A stretch of 64,000 nucleotides of DNA from CAWFZT01 sp963820415 (GTDB taxonomy: Bacteria > Chloroflexota > Anaerolineae > Anaerolineales > Anaerolineaceae): contig CAWFZT010000012.1 of NCBI GenBank assembly GCA_963820415.1, positions 124,001-188,000 on the forward strand, in the 5' to 3' direction. The translations under genes were made by a program, and so were the position numbers. The notes below the pieces were generated by a model. That model saw only the letters and a program-made list of their open reading frames with translations. It had not been told where the DNA came from and ran no database searches. This document shows, piece by piece, positions 54,168 to 63,155 of the stretch; position 1 is the stretch's first letter; every line of letters starts with the position of its first letter.

Positions 54168-55862
54168 CTACTTGCTTTCCAGGTTGAGCACGCCATCCCA
54201 GTCTTCATCCACCCCAATGTCGATGAAGTGGTTGCAGCGTTCAATGTAGAACTCGGCAGCTCTGTCTTTGGGGTAGATCACCAGGCATTTCTCGAACAAA
54301 CTTTTCGCTGGCTGAAATTGCTTCAACTGGTACAATCCTACGGCTTGCTCGAAATCCCGCTTCGTGGCGAGCTTCTTTTCCCAAACATCCGGTGGATCGC
54401 CGTTGAACACCTCGTAGATAGTGACCGGATCGGCTTTCCCTTTCACCCGCACGCGATCAAGAAGGCGCACTGAAAAACGGCTAACGTCCTTAAGGCCGCG
54501 GAACGTGCGCTCACTGATCAACAGCGTGACCTTATACATTTTGGTCATTCCTTCTACGCGACTTGCCAGGTTGACTGCATCGCTGATCACGGTGCCGTCC
54601 ATGCGATCATGCTCACCGAGCGTTCCTAAGGTCATCCTTCCTGTATTCAGACCAATGCCAATGTCGATGGTGGGAAGCTGATTTTCCTGTCTGACTCGAT
54701 TGTACTCGACGAGTTGCTGGCTTAGCGCGATCGCGGCGTCAACCGCATCGTCTGTGCTTTGAAAGAGAGCCATGATCGCATCGCCGAAGTATTTGTCGAT
54801 GAAACCGTGGTTCTCACGCACAATTGGCCCCATCTTGCTCAGAAACCCACTGAGGAATTGGAAGTTTCTTTGCGGGTCCATGCCTTCCGAAATCGTGGTG
54901 AACGAACGGATGTCGGAAAACAAGACCGTCATCTCCATTTGCACATTGTCTGCCAGCGCCACGTCAATGATGTTTTGCTTGCCCAGGAGGCTCAAGAATT
55001 CACGAGGCACAAACCGTGCATAGGCTGTGTTGGTTCGGGACAGCATCTGGATCGACGCTCGTAACGCGCTGAGCACCAACGCCAGGAGTCCTAATCCTGA
55101 GACCGTTATGATGAGCATGACGCCCAGAGTTGTCAAGAGTCCTTTGCGAATCGTCGTGAAGGCAGAGTCGATGGGCAAGACTACTTCCTGGACCCCTCCC
55201 ACGTCGCCTACCTTCCAGTCCTTTTTCGGACTGTCGGCGGCCGTGTTATGGCACTTGACACAGGCTTGGTCCATGATCACCGCGTGAGCGTATTGCAGTG
55301 ACAGACGACCGTCGATGTTTGCATAGGCGACGTAGGGGACGCTCTTGTCCGGCTCTACCCGCAGCCTGACGAGCGCTTCCGTTTCGAAATCGTTATGGGG
55401 GCCTCCATCCTTGCGCGTTGGAAAAGGATAGTCGCTATATAAGCGCGCCTGGACCCCGCTTCCTGGTTCAGTAATTTGCTGAGATATCTCGATCCCCAGG
55501 GTCGATGGAATTGGAATGGCGCCTTCGTGGTTGGCGTAGTCAGCAGTCACCAGAATACCGTGATTTTGCACACGATTGACGACATCTGTACCATACAAGC
55601 TACGAAACTTATCCAGAGACCGGACGAAAACCGCGGCATAGCGCTCGGCCGCGTCTTCGTTGATCTGTTGGGCAAGATTGTACAGATTCGCCAGAATCAG
55701 GAGCATGCCGATGAAGAATAGAATAGCTAATGTCGGAACAATGTGCTCATGGAGGAAACCGAGGAGTCTCTGACAATAGAGATGAGACCAGTGTGTGGGT
55801 TGGGGGAGCCTTGGGGGCAGCCCGCTGTGATTCCGGAGGGGCAGGAGCCTCCACATTGACAA
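54168..55862 (-). CDS. membrane class III adenylate/guanylate cyclase with heme-binding DUF3365 sensor domain
   Basis: The order is: a span (LAILFFIGMLLILANLYNLA), an external domain of about 170 residues of the DUF3365/Tll0287 type with a CxxCH heme motif (CVKCHNTAA), a second span (TLGVMLIITVSGLGLLALVL), the cyclase domain and a short TPR-like tail. The cyclase has VLFSDIRSFTTI, NHGFIDKYFGDAIMALF and IGIGLNTGRMTLGTLG with the two metal Asp residues. The heme domain suggests gas or redox sensing. The first 40 residues of this frame are not protein-like; the FHA gene upstream (55727-56182) probably belongs to the same protein, separated by two indels. A cyclic nucleotide is the product. Confidence 0.87.
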   Translation of the reverse strand: MSMWRLLPLRNHSGLPPRLPQPTHWSHLYCQRLLGFLHEHIVPTLAILFFIGMLLILANLYNLAQQINEDAAERYAAVFVRSLDKFRSLYGTDVVNRVQNHGILVTADYANHEGAIPIPSTLGIEISQQITEPGSGVQARLYSDYPFPTRKDGGPHNDFETEALVRLRVEPDKSVPYVAYANIDGRLSLQYAHAVIMDQACVKCHNTAADSPKKDWKVGDVGGVQEVVLPIDSAFTTIRKGLLTTLGVMLIITVSGLGLLALVLSALRASIQMLSRTNTAYARFVPREFLSLLGKQNIIDVALADNVQMEMTVLFSDIRSFTTISEGMDPQRNFQFLSGFLSKMGPIVRENHGFIDKYFGDAIMALFQSTDDAVDAAIALSQQLVEYNRVRQENQLPTIDIGIGLNTGRMTLGTLGEHDRMDGTVISDAVNLASRVEGMTKMYKVTLLISERTFRGLKDVSRFSVRLLDRVRVKGKADPVTIYEVFNGDPPDVWEKKLATKRDFEQAVGLYQLKQFQPAKSLFEKCLVIYPKDRAAEFYIERCNHFIDIGVDEDWDGVLNLESK

Positions 55863-56182
55863 CTGGGCGCTGAGCAGTTTCTTCCGGATGCGGCGAACTC
55901 GAAGCGCAAATGAAGGTCGCCAATGGTGATTATGTCGCCGGAGTGGAGAGGATGGCTGGCCGTTATCTTTTCGCCGCCGACGATGGTGCCGAGGGTACTT
56001 CCGGCGTCTTCGATCATGGGATCCGGCTGAAAGACGAGCCGCGCGTGGTGGCGTGAGATCTCAGGGTTTGGAAGGACAACGTCGTTGTCCAAGCCACGCC
56101 CTAAAGTGACCGTTTGTTTTTCCAGGATAAATTCACGCTCATCCTCACCGGAGACGACCTGCACCAGTTTGCCACGTATCAT
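55727..56182 (-). CDS. FHA domain, probably the N-terminus of the cyclase
   Basis: Residues 1-100 are a forkhead-associated phosphothreonine-binding domain: TVTLGRGLDNDVVLPNPEIS, RHHARLVFQPD, then LHSGDIITIGDLHLRFEF. After that the frame becomes Cys/Ser-rich and unlike protein. In the third frame the same bases read a normal Pro/Ala-rich linker (VVNVEAPAPPESQRAAPKAPP), which then meets the cyclase frame near LLGFLHEHIVPTLAILF. Two small indels, near 55885 and 55775, would restore one FHA-linker-cyclase protein of about 670 residues. The ATG at 56182 lacks a strong ribosome site. Confidence 0.75.
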   Translation of the reverse strand: MIRGKLVQVVSGEDEREFILEKQTVTLGRGLDNDVVLPNPEISRHHARLVFQPDPMIEDAGSTLGTIVGGEKITASHPLHSGDIITIGDLHLRFEFAASGRNCSAPSCQCGGSCPSGITAGCPQGSPNPHTGLISIVRDSSVSSMSTLFRH

Positions 56183-57080
56183 AGCATCACTCTCACATTA
56201 CCTATTGTCTGCCGGCGCATCGACAATTGGAGCATCATGGCAACTCTCATCGCGCACCGGTGAGCGTAATACAACGAGATCATAGCAAGAGAATTAAATT
56301 TTGTCAATCGGATTTTTATTGAAGAATTGGCAAGACCTTCCGGATTTGTATTCCTCTAAATTGATCAGAGCATCCTCCAAATCGCCAGATGAAAATCTGA
56401 AGCTTATTGGCAATGAATATCAATTGCGAACAGGTGAGGTTGTTGATTGGACTGAGGTTTATGATCACCTGCTCTGGCAGTTACTTAAACGACCAGAATT
56501 ATTTTCTAGAGATGTACAATAACTGGTTATTCATCTTCTGGCACCAAACGTAATTTAACCTTGCGTTCAACGCCTATACAGGCCATAAACCTATCGAAGG
56601 CCACTCTTTTCAACATACCCACTGTAAGGGGATTAGAGAGCAATTACTGTAAATGTGAAATTGGTTTTTTAATGGAAATTTGCAATCTCTGTCAAATTAC
56701 TGGAAAATTTTCCGATACATCCCCAAAAAGTCGCTTATCTCCCCATATATGGCGTGTGCCGATCATATGACCGGCACATCTAGGCGCCCAAAGAGCGGGC
56801 ATACATGATCCACCAGGGACTTGAACCCTGAACCCACTGATTAAGAGTTGCCCCTAAATCCACCTACCCCGTATATATGCCGGATTGCGTCTATCTAACC
56901 CCCATATGTGGTGGTCAATTGTCTCATTGTTATACGTTTTAGACGGGTTCTATGTAATATTGCACCAAATTGCACCCAAAATTTTTATGTGGAAAGACAA
57001 CTATTGACCTCTCTCCAAGGGTGCTGACCTATTACAAATATATAGAAAGAGTTGAATGGAATCAAAAGTCCACAATCTAC
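56183..57080. other. gene-poor gap with relic sequences and repeat copy B
   Basis: Nearly 900 bases. A plus-strand frame at about 56301-56522 (ending RPELFSRDVQ) looks like a gene tail without a proper start. Its end and the following bases (56491-56547) recur at 23902-23958. Repeat copy B fills 56673-57029. No intact gene is recognised. Confidence 0.5.
56673..57029 (-). repeat. 350-bp structured repeat, copy B, with tRNA-Lys 3' half
   Basis: Counterpart of copy A, 15.1 kb away and in direct orientation. The hairpin (56755-56778) keeps pairing although bases differ between copies (a loop and stem change with a G-U pair), which suggests selection on structure or a recent origin from a structured element. 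The tRNA-Lys 3' half is at 56806-56847 on the minus strand; it differs from copy A at one base in the anticodon-stem region. A second small hairpin (GCGCCCAAAGAGCGGGC) lies between. Confidence 0.75.
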
Positions 57081-59621
57081 TCAAGAATCGGTCATCAAAT
57101 ATGCAATTGCATGGTTTTTATCGCCGTCCAGGTACATCTCGAGATGCGTATTAGGGCGGTAAGAACTGATGTCAATCAGCCGAATGACACTTGCTAATTC
57201 GTCATTTACCTTGATCCGATCTATTAGCCGGTTGGGTGTTTTTTCGAAAAATGCCTGGTTGAAAAATGTTGCAGGATCATCCACTAAAACAGCCAATGGG
57301 TAAATCTGTGCTTCCATCAGATCCTGAAAAAAGTGAGTCCCAAAGGAAGGTTCGGGGGTCACTCCGATCGAAGCACCCGCCAGTTCCACTAGCGCCCCGG
57401 CATTGAAAACATCCGCATAATTCACAAAAACACCCAGGTCAGGGTTTGTAGTTCCCCACCGGCCCGGTCCCACACAAATGAAGGTTTTAGCCCCCAAGAG
57501 ACTATTGAGCTGAGAAATGATTCGGGTTACCTCGTCTCGCTCTGCCTGCGTTGGCAGAGAGAAATATTCTTCCGGGCAGATATAAATCACATACCGGATA
57601 TTGTCCAGGTATCCCTGGGGTACCATGAACTTGGTGGAAAACAGGATATTTTCCGGTTTTAAATCCCTGGGAACCAGATCTGGTGCCACAAGCTGCAACT
57701 GGCTTTGTGGCCGGCACTGCAATATCGTAATTTTGAGGGTTGGCTTGATCGCTCCCAGGTCAGAAATATTCACCGTAAATTCCACGTCCACGGGAACATG
57801 GTAATGCTCTTCCAGAAGATTGAGCGCCCGTGAAAGATTAGCCGCGAATGGTGTCCGGCGCAGCAGTTCGTCAAAGGTGATCGCGGCCCTGGGCACATCC
57901 TCCTCCAGGATGCGCGTGCGCGGGGTAGCTAAGTAACCATCACGCTCAATTTGAGCAAGATAGCGCAAAGGTGCATATTTTGGAGATAGCAGTTCTTTCA
58001 CCAGCATGGTTTTAAAAGTATTTTCTGCCAGGTCTAGAATATCGACGAACTTTTGCGAATAATAACGCACTGCCTGTGGATCATCATCCGGCTGCAAGCC
58101 TGGATGGCTTAGGGCAATCAGGCGCGGGTAGTCATTTCCACCCCGCTCGACGGCATGAGTCCCCAGGCCCCAAACCAATCGGGCAAACCCATCTTCGCGC
58201 CGGATTTGCGGCGCCCAGCGATAAAGGTTGTGGCTGAAAGCGACCCCTGCTGCAAACGGGAAGAAATAGCGGCCGAACGGCTCACCCTGGACCACCTGCA
58301 GGAGGACCGCCATCCGTTCATCGTAATCTTGGAGACCTTTGCTCCGTCGGTACAGCAAGGCATCTGGATTTAGCGTGCTGGCATAAGTGAGGGCAATGGC
58401 GCGGCCAAGCGCCTCCAGGTTTTCTTCAGGAGTGCCCTGGTTAGGGCAGAAAAAACTCTGGTATTTGCCGGCGAATGAAGTGCCAAAGTTATCTTCCAAC
58501 TGGCTGGAAGAGCGAACAATCACTGGCTTTTTATTAAATTCCTCCAGGATTTCCGTCAGCTGCTGAATAATTTCCGGTGGAAGTTTCCCGGTAGCAAACT
58601 GCTCACGAATCTGAGGGTATTCGCTATAAATCTTATCTTCCGTTTTGTATTTCTGGTTATTCCAGTGCATCAGTCCATTCATTGCCATGAAAATGTAGAT
58701 TAAGTCTGAACCCAGGTAATAGGAACTTGGAAAACTGATCCCAGATCGCAGCGGTTCATCGGCTGTTTCACTCAGGATTCGCCTGGCCAGCACCAATCCA
58801 GCCCCTTTTCCTCCGATTTTTCCATTGCCAATTCGCTTCTGATAAACTTCTACCAGGTCGTCAATTGTCAACCAATCTTTAGCTACATTAATATATGCGA
58901 GCTGATCACTGATCAGCCGGCGAATCAGGATCACCTTCAGCTCACGAAAGTGGGGTTCCAGCAACTGCCGTTCATGGGCTGGCATCTTTTCGATTGCCAT
59001 CACCTGCTCAAACAAGACCGATTCTGGCACCAATTCTAGATCCAGTGTGCTTAAATTACCCGAATTATCCAGGTCTTTGAGCGAAAGCTTCGAACTGTCA
59101 TCCAGGTTTGGCCTCTTCCAGACCTGGATAGAGCGCAAGAAAGGTTGGTTGACAACCAGGCCATAACCACGTGCTTCCAACACCTCTCGGTCATCAACCA
59201 TCTGGATATCGAGATTGAAACAAGACGGTAATGCATTTAGGCAGCCCAGCTTCTTGCGGCTTGCAGCGATGGAAATTTCCAGAGTAGAACCCAGGCTGCT
59301 CAACGCGGCGCTCTTCCGGTCTACCCAAGCGATCAGGTTGATCCCTCTGCGTTTTCCGCTGAGCGGCTGGCTGGCTGACTTAGGCCGCAGCGATGCCGGC
59401 TCGGGCTCATATTTGATGACCGCCTTCAGATTCTTATCGATCTGGCTCAAATACTGCCCAATCTGGTAGGTCAGGTGGTCGGTGAATACCTGGCACACAT
59501 CGCAGCGCCCCTGGCGGATGGCATCCAGGATCTGGTTGGTGTTGCCCGAAAAATTCCGGCTGGCACAGTCAGAGATCGCCGTATTGACCAGCAAATCTGC
59601 TGTTGACTGTTCTACATTCAT
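57081..59621 (-). CDS. PEP synthase-like ATP-binding (PPDK_N) domain protein
   Basis: An 846-residue protein. The central part (about residues 265-600) is the pyruvate-phosphate-dikinase / PEP synthase ATP-grasp domain: GKIGGKGAGLVLARRIL, KPVIVRSSSQLEDNFGTSFAGKYQSFF, ALTYASTLNPDALLYRR and GRYFFPFAAGVAFSHN. The swivelling phospho-His domain and the PEP-binding barrel of a full PEP synthase are not seen; instead unfamiliar N- and C-terminal regions flank it. It is therefore probably a phosphotransferase or regulatory kinase rather than PEP synthase. Its ATG overlaps the stop of the glutamate-synthase gene (ATGA), so it is the last gene of that operon. Confidence 0.8.
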   Translation of the reverse strand: MNVEQSTADLLVNTAISDCASRNFSGNTNQILDAIRQGRCDVCQVFTDHLTYQIGQYLSQIDKNLKAVIKYEPEPASLRPKSASQPLSGKRRGINLIAWVDRKSAALSSLGSTLEISIAASRKKLGCLNALPSCFNLDIQMVDDREVLEARGYGLVVNQPFLRSIQVWKRPNLDDSSKLSLKDLDNSGNLSTLDLELVPESVLFEQVMAIEKMPAHERQLLEPHFRELKVILIRRLISDQLAYINVAKDWLTIDDLVEVYQKRIGNGKIGGKGAGLVLARRILSETADEPLRSGISFPSSYYLGSDLIYIFMAMNGLMHWNNQKYKTEDKIYSEYPQIREQFATGKLPPEIIQQLTEILEEFNKKPVIVRSSSQLEDNFGTSFAGKYQSFFCPNQGTPEENLEALGRAIALTYASTLNPDALLYRRSKGLQDYDERMAVLLQVVQGEPFGRYFFPFAAGVAFSHNLYRWAPQIRREDGFARLVWGLGTHAVERGGNDYPRLIALSHPGLQPDDDPQAVRYYSQKFVDILDLAENTFKTMLVKELLSPKYAPLRYLAQIERDGYLATPRTRILEEDVPRAAITFDELLRRTPFAANLSRALNLLEEHYHVPVDVEFTVNISDLGAIKPTLKITILQCRPQSQLQLVAPDLVPRDLKPENILFSTKFMVPQGYLDNIRYVIYICPEEYFSLPTQAERDEVTRIISQLNSLLGAKTFICVGPGRWGTTNPDLGVFVNYADVFNAGALVELAGASIGVTPEPSFGTHFFQDLMEAQIYPLAVLVDDPATFFNQAFFEKTPNRLIDRIKVNDELASVIRLIDISSYRPNTHLEMYLDGDKNHAIAYLMTDS

Positions 59622-61191
59622 TTATGACCATTCCCTCCATGGGAAGATGGCTGAAAACCATTCTCCCACATGGGCAGCGGCCTTTCATAGCCGCATGATT
59701 TAAGACCGGTCATTGCGGCAGTATTCAAATCCATAGCCCGTAAATCCTCGGGAGAAAGCTCCTTGATACTGCTGTGCCCCGAAAGCATGGTCAAGATCTT
59801 TAATTCTTCACTGCAGGCATGGATAAAGTTTGCCAGGCGCTGACCTCCTTCCATCGGGTCCAACCGCGCCCGCATCTCCGGCTTCTGGCTGGTGATGCCA
59901 TAGGGACAGTTCCCTTTATGACAGGCATAACACACCCGGCAGCCAAGTGCAATTACAGCCGCTGAGCCAAAACCGACCGCATCTGCGCCCAGAGCCATCG
60001 CTTTATAGGCATCCAGTCCATTCCGAATCCCCCCAGGGCAATTAGCTTAACTTTGTGGTGCACACCATGATCTTTCAACGCCTGCACCGCCGGTGGAATA
60101 CAGGCAAGAGTTGGTATCCCAACTCCTTGGGTGACAATATCGGGCGAGCAGCCGGTGCCACCCACCATTCCATCCAGACTGATGGCATCTGCTCCTGCTT
60201 CAATGCAGGCCGCCACATCTGAGTAAGGACGAGATGGTCCCAGTTTCATTAGAATGGGTACCTGGTAATTGGTGATATCCCGGATAAATGCCACCATGTG
60301 TTTGATGTCGTCCAGAGTTTGGACGTCATAATAGCGACAGGGGCTGAGGGCATCCGATCCCACTGGCACGCCGCGCACGCGCGATACTTCTTCGGTCACT
60401 TTCGCGCCTAACAGGTGCCCGCCCATTCCTGGCTTGGCGCCCTGGCCAATCTTGACTTCCACAGCATCGCCAGAGTTCAGGTAATCAGCCGAAACGCCCC
60501 ATCGCCCGGTTGACCATTGGATGATCAGGTATCCACCCGGTTCCCAGCTTCGGTGGCACATCTTTTTATCGCTGTACCCGCGCGTCAACCAGGTCTCTTC
60601 TGGAACCAACCCGCCTTCGCCAGTATTGGTTGCAATTCCGGTCTTGGCGGCCGCGATTGCCAACGACATTTTAGCTTCCTTGCTCAATGCACCAAAGGAC
60701 ATGGCAGGCCACAGGAATGGCTGCTTGAGAACCATCGGCTTTTCGCAGGTGCCCTCGCCGATTACCACCTCCATATCGCACTCTTCGCGATATTTATCAT
60801 GCGGGGCCGGGCTGGCAATTTGACTGGGAACGACCGTGATCTGGTCGAAGTTGGGTGTCTGTCCGGCGGTCCCAAAGCCGCGCAATATATATTCCCCCGT
60901 TTGGGCCTTGTAATGAATTTCCTCAATTGCCGCAAAAGTCCATGGATAGCGGGTATAGTATTCCGGCTCAGCTGGGTTGATCCGGATGGCATTTGCTGGG
61001 CAAAATTCAGCACAGATTCGGCAGCCAACGCAGGCGTTGAAGTTCTGGACGTTCATTTCTCCTGTAGCCAGGTCCAGGACGTATACACTGTGCGGGCATA
61101 CCTCGGCGCATGTGGCGCATTTGCCGGGCATTTTTGAATTGATACAGATTTCTCGATTGACACTGACACAAAACGCTCCCACGATAGGCAT
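59618..61191 (-). CDS. FMN-binding glutamate synthase domain protein with N-terminal ferredoxin, frameshifted in a G run
   Basis: Residues 1-80 hold two cluster motifs (CATCAEVCPHS and CVGCRICAEFCPANA). Then comes the FMN/FeS central domain of glutamate synthase: WPAMSFGALSKEAKMSLAIAA, NTGEGGLVPEE, KIGQGAKPGMGGHL and SLDGMVGGTGCSPD. Near 60029-60034 a run of six G on the coding strand breaks the frame; seven G would give GGIRNGLDAYKAMALGADAVGFGSA, the expected family sequence, which continues to 59618 with CRVCYACHKGNCPYGI. No glutaminase domain is present. It resembles archaeal-type split glutamate synthases. Confidence 0.88.
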
Positions 61192-61271
61192 GGCTTCCTC
61201 CAGTTTTGGTCGGGATTTGTGAGCTTTGAGGTTTCATTGCTCTAAAACACCCACAACAGATTTTTTTATGG

Positions 61272-61922
61272 TTACTTATAAAAAGGCTTTTCCGATGCTG
61301 CTACGATCTTTTTAAATGCTGCCGGGTTGGCCTTGATATGATACTTTTTAAAATATCCTCGCAGCCGGTCGATATCTTCCTGGCTCACGGGAATGACTTT
61401 CGTATTGTTCCCTAGCGAGCGATATTCACCGCCAATAAAAACCGAACCCCGAATCAGGTAGTTAGCAAAATTCTCACCGGCATTGCCTACTACAATCAGT
61501 TCTCCTTTAAGCATGTAGGTGCCCGCCTCGTTCCCCACGTTGCCATTGATGATGATCACGGCCCCCTTATTCATGGTCGCTGTGAAATCCCCGGCATCCC
61601 CATTGATTATGACAAAACCGCCATAGCAGTATTGAGCCGCCCCAAAACCAGCCTTGCCCTCAATGATCATGGTGCCAGAAGTCATATTGTCTGCGACATA
61701 ATTCCCGGCGTCCTGTGTCACCCGGATCGTCGCACCCGCGTTGAGTACGCCCAGGTAATCTCCGGCGTTTCCTTTGATGACCACTTCTCCATGCTTTAAA
61801 CCAGCTGCCAGGCCATGCAGGTGATTTGCACTGCTCACTGCCAGGGGAGTGCCATTGAGAAATGTCCTCAAAAGTGAATTTACTTCTCGCAGGGTTTTGT
61901 TTTTTGCATTTACAGTTTTCAT
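61272..61922 (-). CDS. GXGXG-domain protein (glutamate synthase alpha C-terminal domain, GltB3 type)
   Basis: About 216 residues forming a right-handed beta-helix. The repeated pattern of Gly-Asn-Ala-Gly-Asp turns is clear (VVIKGNAGDYLG, TMIIEGKAGFGAA, FVIINGDAGDFTA, IIINGNVGNEAG, LIVVGNAGENFAN). In large glutamate synthases this domain supports the ammonia channel; in split systems it is a separate subunit. I start at MKTVNAKNKTLRE (61922), preceded by GGGAGG. It lies between the FrhB-like gene and the FMN domain gene. Confidence 0.88.
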   Translation of the reverse strand: MKTVNAKNKTLREVNSLLRTFLNGTPLAVSSANHLHGLAAGLKHGEVVIKGNAGDYLGVLNAGATIRVTQDAGNYVADNMTSGTMIIEGKAGFGAAQYCYGGFVIINGDAGDFTATMNKGAVIIINGNVGNEAGTYMLKGELIVVGNAGENFANYLIRGSVFIGGEYRSLGNNTKVIPVSQEDIDRLRGYFKKYHIKANPAAFKKIVAASEKPFYK

Positions 61923-61956
61923 AATATGCCTCCCATCAAGATCCCGTCCTAGAAAT

Positions 61957-63125
61957 TCAGCAGCCGGTGCAGCCACGCGGAATTCGCTCCAGACTGTCGG
62001 GGCGGGCCGGGGTGCGATATAGCCGGATAAACTGCTTGATCGCCTCTGACCGTTTCTTTGGATCTGCCAGGCCATCCAACATCAAGATTTCCAGGTCCTT
62101 AAAAGCCTGGGCCCTCTCGCGGCGGTCTTTTTCACCGGCTGCGGCCTCCAGGGCCTGCATATCAACCTCAGGCGAAGTCTCCAGCAATCCCATTTGGATC
62201 GCATTTCTGGTGAAAATATCTCCTGCCCGAGTCCGGATGATCAGGGTGGAAGCATCGGCCGGAGCCCCCAGGCTGCCAATAGCCAGGTCTGCCGATTCTC
62301 CTAAGAAATCATCGCATTTTCCACACCCAGGCCGGGTGTAGTTTTCAGCTTGCTGCCGCTCGATGGTATGCACGCTGCCATCCCATAACACAGCGCGCAT
62401 CCACTGGCGATCAGGTGAGAATTCGAGCCTGCGCACATGCTCACGCGGCACATCCAACCGCTTCACCAGCACTTCTTCGATCATCTCTGGTCGATAAATT
62501 CCGGTACAGAATATTGCGACGCTCAACCGGATCGCGCCCTGGTAAGGTTTCAGGCGCGGGTTGGTCGAAGCGCGCAGCCGCCGGATTGCCTGGGCTGTGC
62601 AGGGAGTACCAATGACGGCGATATTCTCCATTTTGTTTTCATATACAGCTTCATTGAGCGTCTTAAAACTGGCGCCCAGAGGTACTGCGGGCCCACTGTG
62701 TCAACGATCTGTTCCACTGAGCTGGCTAACCTGGCGGTTGGCTTGAGGTCCCAGGGATCAATATCCAGAATAATCACGCCATCCAGCATGCCTGCACTGC
62801 GGCCTGCGCTGGCAATAGCCCGAATCACATCGTTAGGAGCACCGGAATCAACCGGACCGCGGGATCGAGCCGCCCGTACCACTCGCGCCTCAATTGGTGT
62901 CCAGCGTTCAAGCCGCGGGCAAACCTCTTCACAAAACTTCTCGCAGAAGGAGCAGCTATCCAGGCTGGTTTTGGAAAGGCCTAGAGTTTTAGAACGTTTC
63001 TCCAGAACCGGGTGGCTGCTGCCATCCTGCCAGGTCAGTACCTGTTTCGAACAGGCAGCGACACATAACCCGCACCCGGCGCAGTTCTCCAGTGACCAGA
63101 CTTCGGTTTCCAAACGCTTCACCAT
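61957..63125 (-). CDS. FrhB/FdhB-like flavin and FeS oxidoreductase subunit, frameshifted near 62700
   Basis: The first frame (63125 down to about 62700) has a ferredoxin part (CAGCGLCVAACSKQV, CSFCEKFCEEVCP) and then a start of the coenzyme F420 hydrogenase beta-subunit domain. The rest is in another frame: PLGASFKTLNEAVYENKMEN, IAVIGTPCTAQAIRRLRAS and PGCGKCDDFLGESADLAIGS, ending GCTGC. A shift around 62690-62705 joins them. Proteins of this family move electrons between F420 or NAD(P)H, FAD and FeS clusters, and partner with HdrA. The gene follows the hdrA-type gene by about 30 bases. Confidence 0.82.
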
Positions 63126-63155
63126 ACAAACCTCCTCGTTTCCTTGCGATAATTT

